36,806 nt of DNA from Thalassospira sp. Lineage in GTDB: Bacteria > Pseudomonadota > Alphaproteobacteria > Rhodospirillales > Thalassospiraceae. Numbering within the stretch: the stretch's first letter is position 1; each line of letters begins with the position of its first letter. Under the pieces are notes generated by a model. It was not told the DNA's origin. It saw nothing but the letters and a program-made list of their open reading frames with translations, and searched no databases. A program made the translations under genes and the position numbers. Of this stretch, positions 34,701-36,806 are shown piece by piece. The stretch covers positions 4,138 to 40,943 of the forward strand of contig NZ_PAQR01000012.1 of assembly GCF_002709775.1 (NCBI RefSeq). The letters are read 5' to 3'.

Positions 34701-36806
34701 GTCAGTGTTTCAGAACTGTCGGTGAGACCCGCATCAATATCCAATGCAATCGCAGAGTCTTCGTTACCGGATGCATCAGAGATATCCAAAGTCGGAGCAT
34801 CCGCGACACCTGTGACATCAACGGTGATAGAACCGGTCGTCGTTGCAACATCAGAGCCATCGTCAGACGTCGCGGTCACGCCAAGATCAAACGACCCGCT
34901 GAAGTCTTCAGTCGGTGTGATCGTAAGACCCTCAAGCTGGTCTGAATTCAGCGTCCAGGTGCCATCACCATTATCGGTACCAGCAGACAGGGTTGCCCCG
35001 TCCGGAACGCCGGAGATGGTCACCGTCAGGCTTTCGGAGCTATCGGTGAGCGCGGCATCAATATCCAATGCGATCGCGCTGTCTTCGTTACCGCTCGCAT
35101 CAGAGATGTCGAGGGTCGGCGCATCTGCAACACCGGCTACATCGACCGTGATCGAACCAGTCGTGGTCACAACGTCAGAACCGTCAGCCGACGTTGCGGT
35201 CACGCCGAGATCAAACGAACCGCTGAAGTCTTCAGCCGGCGTGATCGTTAAACCTTCAAGCTGATCAGAGCTCAGTGTCCAAGTGCCATCACCGTTGTCG
35301 GTGCCAGCCGACAGAGTGGCACCGTCAGGAACACCGCTAATGGTGACCGTCAGGGTCTCGGAGCTATCCGTCAAGCCTGCATCAATATCCAATGCAATCG
35401 CGTTGTCTTCGTTACCGCTCGCATCAGAGACGTCGAGGGTCGGCGCATCTGCAACACCGGCTACATCAACAGTGATCGAACCGGTCGTGGTCGCAACGTC
35501 CGAACCATCCACCGACGTCGCTGTCACACCAAGATCAAACGAGCCGCTGAAGTCCTCAGCAGGCGTAATCGTCAGACCTTCAAGCTGATCGGAACCCAGC
35601 GTCCATGTGCCGTCGCCATTATCAGTCCCAGCAGACAGGGTAGCCCCATCAGGCACTCCACTGATCGTTACAGTCAGGGTCTCGGAGCTATCCGTCAGGC
35701 CTGCATCAATGTCGAGTGCGATGGCGGAATCTTCGTTGCCAGAGGCATCGCTGACGTCCAGCGTCGGCGCATCGGCGATACCAGCAACATCAACAGTGAT
35801 GCTGTCTGTGGTCGTTGCTAAATCAGAGCCATCAGCAGACGTCGCAGTTACACCAAGGTCAAACGAGCCACTGAAGTCTTCAGCCGGTGTAACCGTCAGA
35901 CCTTCAAGCTGATCCGAACTCAGCGTCCAGGTGCCATCACCATTATCGGTACCAGCCGACAAGGTCGCACCGCCTGGAACGCCAGAAATGGTCACCGTCA
36001 GGGTCTCGGAGCTATCAGTAAGAGCCGCATCGATATCAAGCGCGATGGCGGAATCTTCGCTGCCGCTTGCGTCCGACACATCAAGGGTCGGCGCATCAGC
36101 AACGCCAGCAACGTCAACCGTGATTGAATCCGTAGTCGTCGAAATATCCGAACCGTCGGCAGAGGTTGCCGTCACACCAAGATCAAACGAACCACTGAAG
36201 TCCTCAGCTGGCGTAATCGTCAGATCTTCAAGCTGATCCGAACCCAACGTCCAGGTGCCATCGCCATTATCCGTACCAGCGGACAAAGTCGCACCGTCCG
36301 GAACGCCAGAGATGGTCACCGTCAGTGTCTCGGAGCTATCCGTGAGGCCTGCGTCAATGTCGAGCGCAATGGCAGTGTCTTCATTACCGGACGCATTCGA
36401 CACATCCAGCGTCGGTGCATCCGCCACACCTGCAACGTCAACCGTGATCGAGCCGGTCGTGGTCGCGACGTCCGAACCATCCGCAGACGTTGCCGTCACA
36501 CCAAGATCAAACGACCCGCTGAAGTCCTCAGCCAGCGTAATCGCCAGACCTTCGAGCTGATCTGATCCCAACGTCCAGGTGCCGTCGCCATTATCCGTAC
36601 CAGCCGACAGGGTTGCGCCGTCCGGGACACCGGAGATGGTTACCGTCAGCGTCTCACTGGAATCCGTCAGACCGGCATCGATGTCGAGCGCGATCGCACT
36701 GTCTTCGTTGCCGGAGGCATTGCTGACATCGAGCGTCGGTGCATCAGCGACACCAGTCACATCGACCGTGATCGAACCAGTCGTGGTCGCAACGTCCGAA
36801 CCGTCA
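31751..36806 (-). CDS. Giant RTX adhesin-like protein, type I secreted, 3' part (5' end outside window)
   Basis: The frame is open to the right edge of the window, so the true start is outside. Visible are 1,680-odd residues. Eleven complete tandem 108-residue repeats plus part of another (33190-36806) have the core [20 protein letters not shown] and [19 protein letters not shown], matching cadherin/VCBS-like adhesin modules. A short acidic linker (about 33135-33190) leads to about 40 RTX nonapeptides GGxGxDxxx (about 32010-33135), which bind calcium after export. The C-terminal 80 residues (31751-32000, ending [10 protein letters not shown]) contain no repeats and look like the uncleaved type I secretion signal. 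No secretion genes are in view. Surface adhesion or biofilm is the likely job, by family. Confidence 0.88.
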   Translation of the reverse strand, partial: DGSDVATTTGSITVDVTGVADAPTLDVSNASGNEDSAIALDIDAGLTDSSETLTVTISGVPDGATLSAGTDNGDGTWTLGSDQLEGLAITLAEDFSGSFDLGVTATSADGSDVATTTGSITVDVAGVADAPTLDVSNASGNEDTAIALDIDAGLTDSSETLTVTISGVPDGATLSAGTDNGDGTWTLGSDQLEDLTITPAEDFSGSFDLGVTATSADGSDISTTTDSITVDVAGVADAPTLDVSDASGSEDSAIALDIDAALTDSSETLTVTISGVPGGATLSAGTDNGDGTWTLSSDQLEGLTVTPAEDFSGSFDLGVTATSADGSDLATTTDSITVDVAGIADAPTLDVSDASGNEDSAIALDIDAGLTDSSETLTVTISGVPDGATLSAGTDNGDGTWTLGSDQLEGLTITPAEDFSGSFDLGVTATSVDGSDVATTTGSITVDVAGVADAPTLDVSDASGNEDNAIALDIDAGLTDSSETLTVTISGVPDGATLSAGTDNGDGTWTLSSDQLEGLTITPAEDFSGSFDLGVTATSADGSDVVTTTGSITVDVAGVADAPTLDISDASGNEDSAIALDIDAALTDSSESLTVTISGVPDGATLSAGTDNGDGTWTLNSDQLEGLTITPTEDFSGSFDLGVTATSDDGSDVATTTGSITVDVTGVADAPTLDISDASGNEDSAIALDIDAGLTDSSETLTVTISGVPDGATLSAGTDNGDGTWTLGSDQLEGLTITPAEDFGGSFDLGVTATSADGSDVETTTGSITVDVAGVADAPTLDVSDASGNEDSAIALDIDAGLTDSSETLTVTISGVPDGATLSAGTDNGDGTWTLGSDQLDALTITPAEDFSGSFDLSVTAVSADGEDVASVSDTITVDVAGVADTPTLDVSDASGSEDSDIALDIAAGLSDASEVLSVTISGVPDGASLSAGTDNGDGTWSLAPADLEGLTVTPADDYSGSFDLSVSVTSTDGADTATSTDIITVDVAGVADAPTLDVSDISGDEDTDIAIDIDAGLTDSSETMTITVSGVPDGASLSAGTNNGDGTWTLSPGDLEGLTITPADDYSGSFDLGITVTSTDGSDTSSVSDTITVDVAGVADTPTLDVEDASGDEGTAVALDIDAAVTDSSETLTVTISGVPDGASLSAGTNNGDGTWTLTPAQLSGLTITAASDYSGTFELTVSVQSRDGEDTATTTAILEVTFDEVQDDDEVIWDPNDDGEIETGSGNDTVGGNNGDDTISTNAGNDTVWAGEGDDVIYAGEGDDSVTGDGGDDTIYGGGGDDTLHGGEGRNTIDGGTGNDYITGGSDRDTITSSAGDNIVYAGEGRNYIETGAGDDSLYAGSGDDTILGGDGDNYVSAGEGRNDITTGSGDDSILAGSGNDTVSAGDGDNYINVGEGKNTITSGIGDDTIMTGSGDDVIDAGDGDNTVYGGEGRNTIDTGSGDDTITTGSDKDTISAGDGNDNIDAGDGRNTVWGGGGDDSIHGAWGDDTFYGGDGNDILNADGGDNEFDGGAGDDTLTAGWGEDTFFGGAGNDTLDGGGGDDTLDGGDGNDSLLGGAGDDMLIGGAGNDMLLGGEGNDTLIGGIGDDSLYGGGGSDLFIFNMGDGNDHVDGGANGWTTDTIELHGVGGGDIDSSDWTLVLDEGEITKSKGSSFELSTDSSGTIVFSDGSELTFSNVERIEW
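32387..32935 (-). repeat. 108-bp higher-order repeat inside the RTX region
   Basis: The segment encoding GEGRN (or GEGKN/GDGRN) recurs at plus-strand positions 32387, 32495, 32603, 32711, 32819 and 32927, exactly 108 bp apart. That makes four nonapeptides per unit. Confidence 0.9.
33190..36806 (-). repeat. Tandem 324-bp repeats encoding 108-residue adhesin modules
   Basis: At least eleven units with exact 324-bp spacing; equivalent points occur at 35283, 35607, 35931 and 36255. Units in the window's right part are nearly identical in protein, while the three nearest the RTX region (about 33190-34160) are more diverged ([29 protein letters not shown]). The array continues beyond the window. 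Confidence 0.93.

Noticed and set aside
33317..36560. Series of plus-strand open frames of about 90-100 codons, each opposite one adhesin repeat
   Set aside because: They recur every 324 bp only because the sense repeats do. Their Ser/Pro/Val-rich products reflect antisense reading, and none has a ribosome site.
33190..36806. Tandem repeats as a possible CRISPR array
   Set aside because: The unit is 324 bp, coding and contiguous, with no short identical repeats separated by unique spacers.
1..36806. tRNA, rRNA, mobile elements and prophage genes
   Set aside because: None was recognisable by eye on either strand. No transposase, integrase or terminal inverted repeats were seen.

Overview
The window looks like a chromosomal segment of an alphaproteobacterium. 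The gene content and the order rpmH-rnpA-yidD-yidC-engB-argB, the EcfG-type general-stress promoters and the general feel of the proteins suggest a Rhodospirillales member, possibly Thalassospira-like. That taxonomic guess is inference and rests on no database search. Most of the window is ordinary core genome. No rRNA, tRNA, CRISPR array, insertion sequence, phage or plasmid gene was seen.

Layout. (1) 1-4.6 kb: purD converges on a three-gene ABC importer operon of the FecB/FecCD/FecE class. The operon is preceded by a cobalamin riboswitch and by a perfect 22-bp palindrome resembling a Zur-type operator. (2) 4.7-8.6 kb: an OpgG/OpgD-family periplasmic glucan protein with a Tat signal, then an AraC regulator divergent from an SDR oxidoreductase and an Atu4866-like secreted protein. 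(3) 8.6-15.4 kb: tadA, a class I glutamine-amidotransferase-like hydrolase, an rluB-like pseudouridine synthase with a long basic tail, rsmD, an XRE regulator, an MFS transporter and a membrane-anchored serine hydrolase. (4) 15.4-18.4 kb: a ChrA chromate transporter and AMP nucleosidase.

(5) 18.6-22.2 kb is the most interesting stretch. It holds an EcfG-like sigma factor with a co-transcribed small, soluble, anti-sigma-like protein; a candidate small RNA with a consensus promoter and terminator; a ribbon-helix-helix protein; a VTT membrane protein; and a secreted acidic helical protein divergent from dps. The gap between the last two carries two back-to-back matches to the alphaproteobacterial EcfG promoter (GGAAC-N16-CGTT), one facing each gene. 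A sigma factor and two apparent targets therefore lie within 3 kb. (6) 22.2-31.6 kb: a lipid-kinase-family protein, then a long minus-strand run of ftsY, mtaB, a GGDEF cyclase, argB, engB, yidC, yidD, rnpA and rpmH, with a near-consensus promoter in front of rpmH.

(7) 31.75-36.8 kb: the 3' part of a giant type I-secreted RTX adhesin-like gene, which runs off the right edge. It carries eleven complete 324-bp (108-residue) tandem cadherin/VCBS-like repeats. These are followed by about 40 RTX nonapeptides, part of which show an exact 108-bp (four-nonapeptide) higher-order period.

Stretches of more than 300 bp without a gene are 4186-4748 (riboswitch, palindrome, promoter), 18317-18790 (amn promoter and candidate sRNA) and 19602-19946 (C-poor leader of the sigma operon). 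Each is described below.
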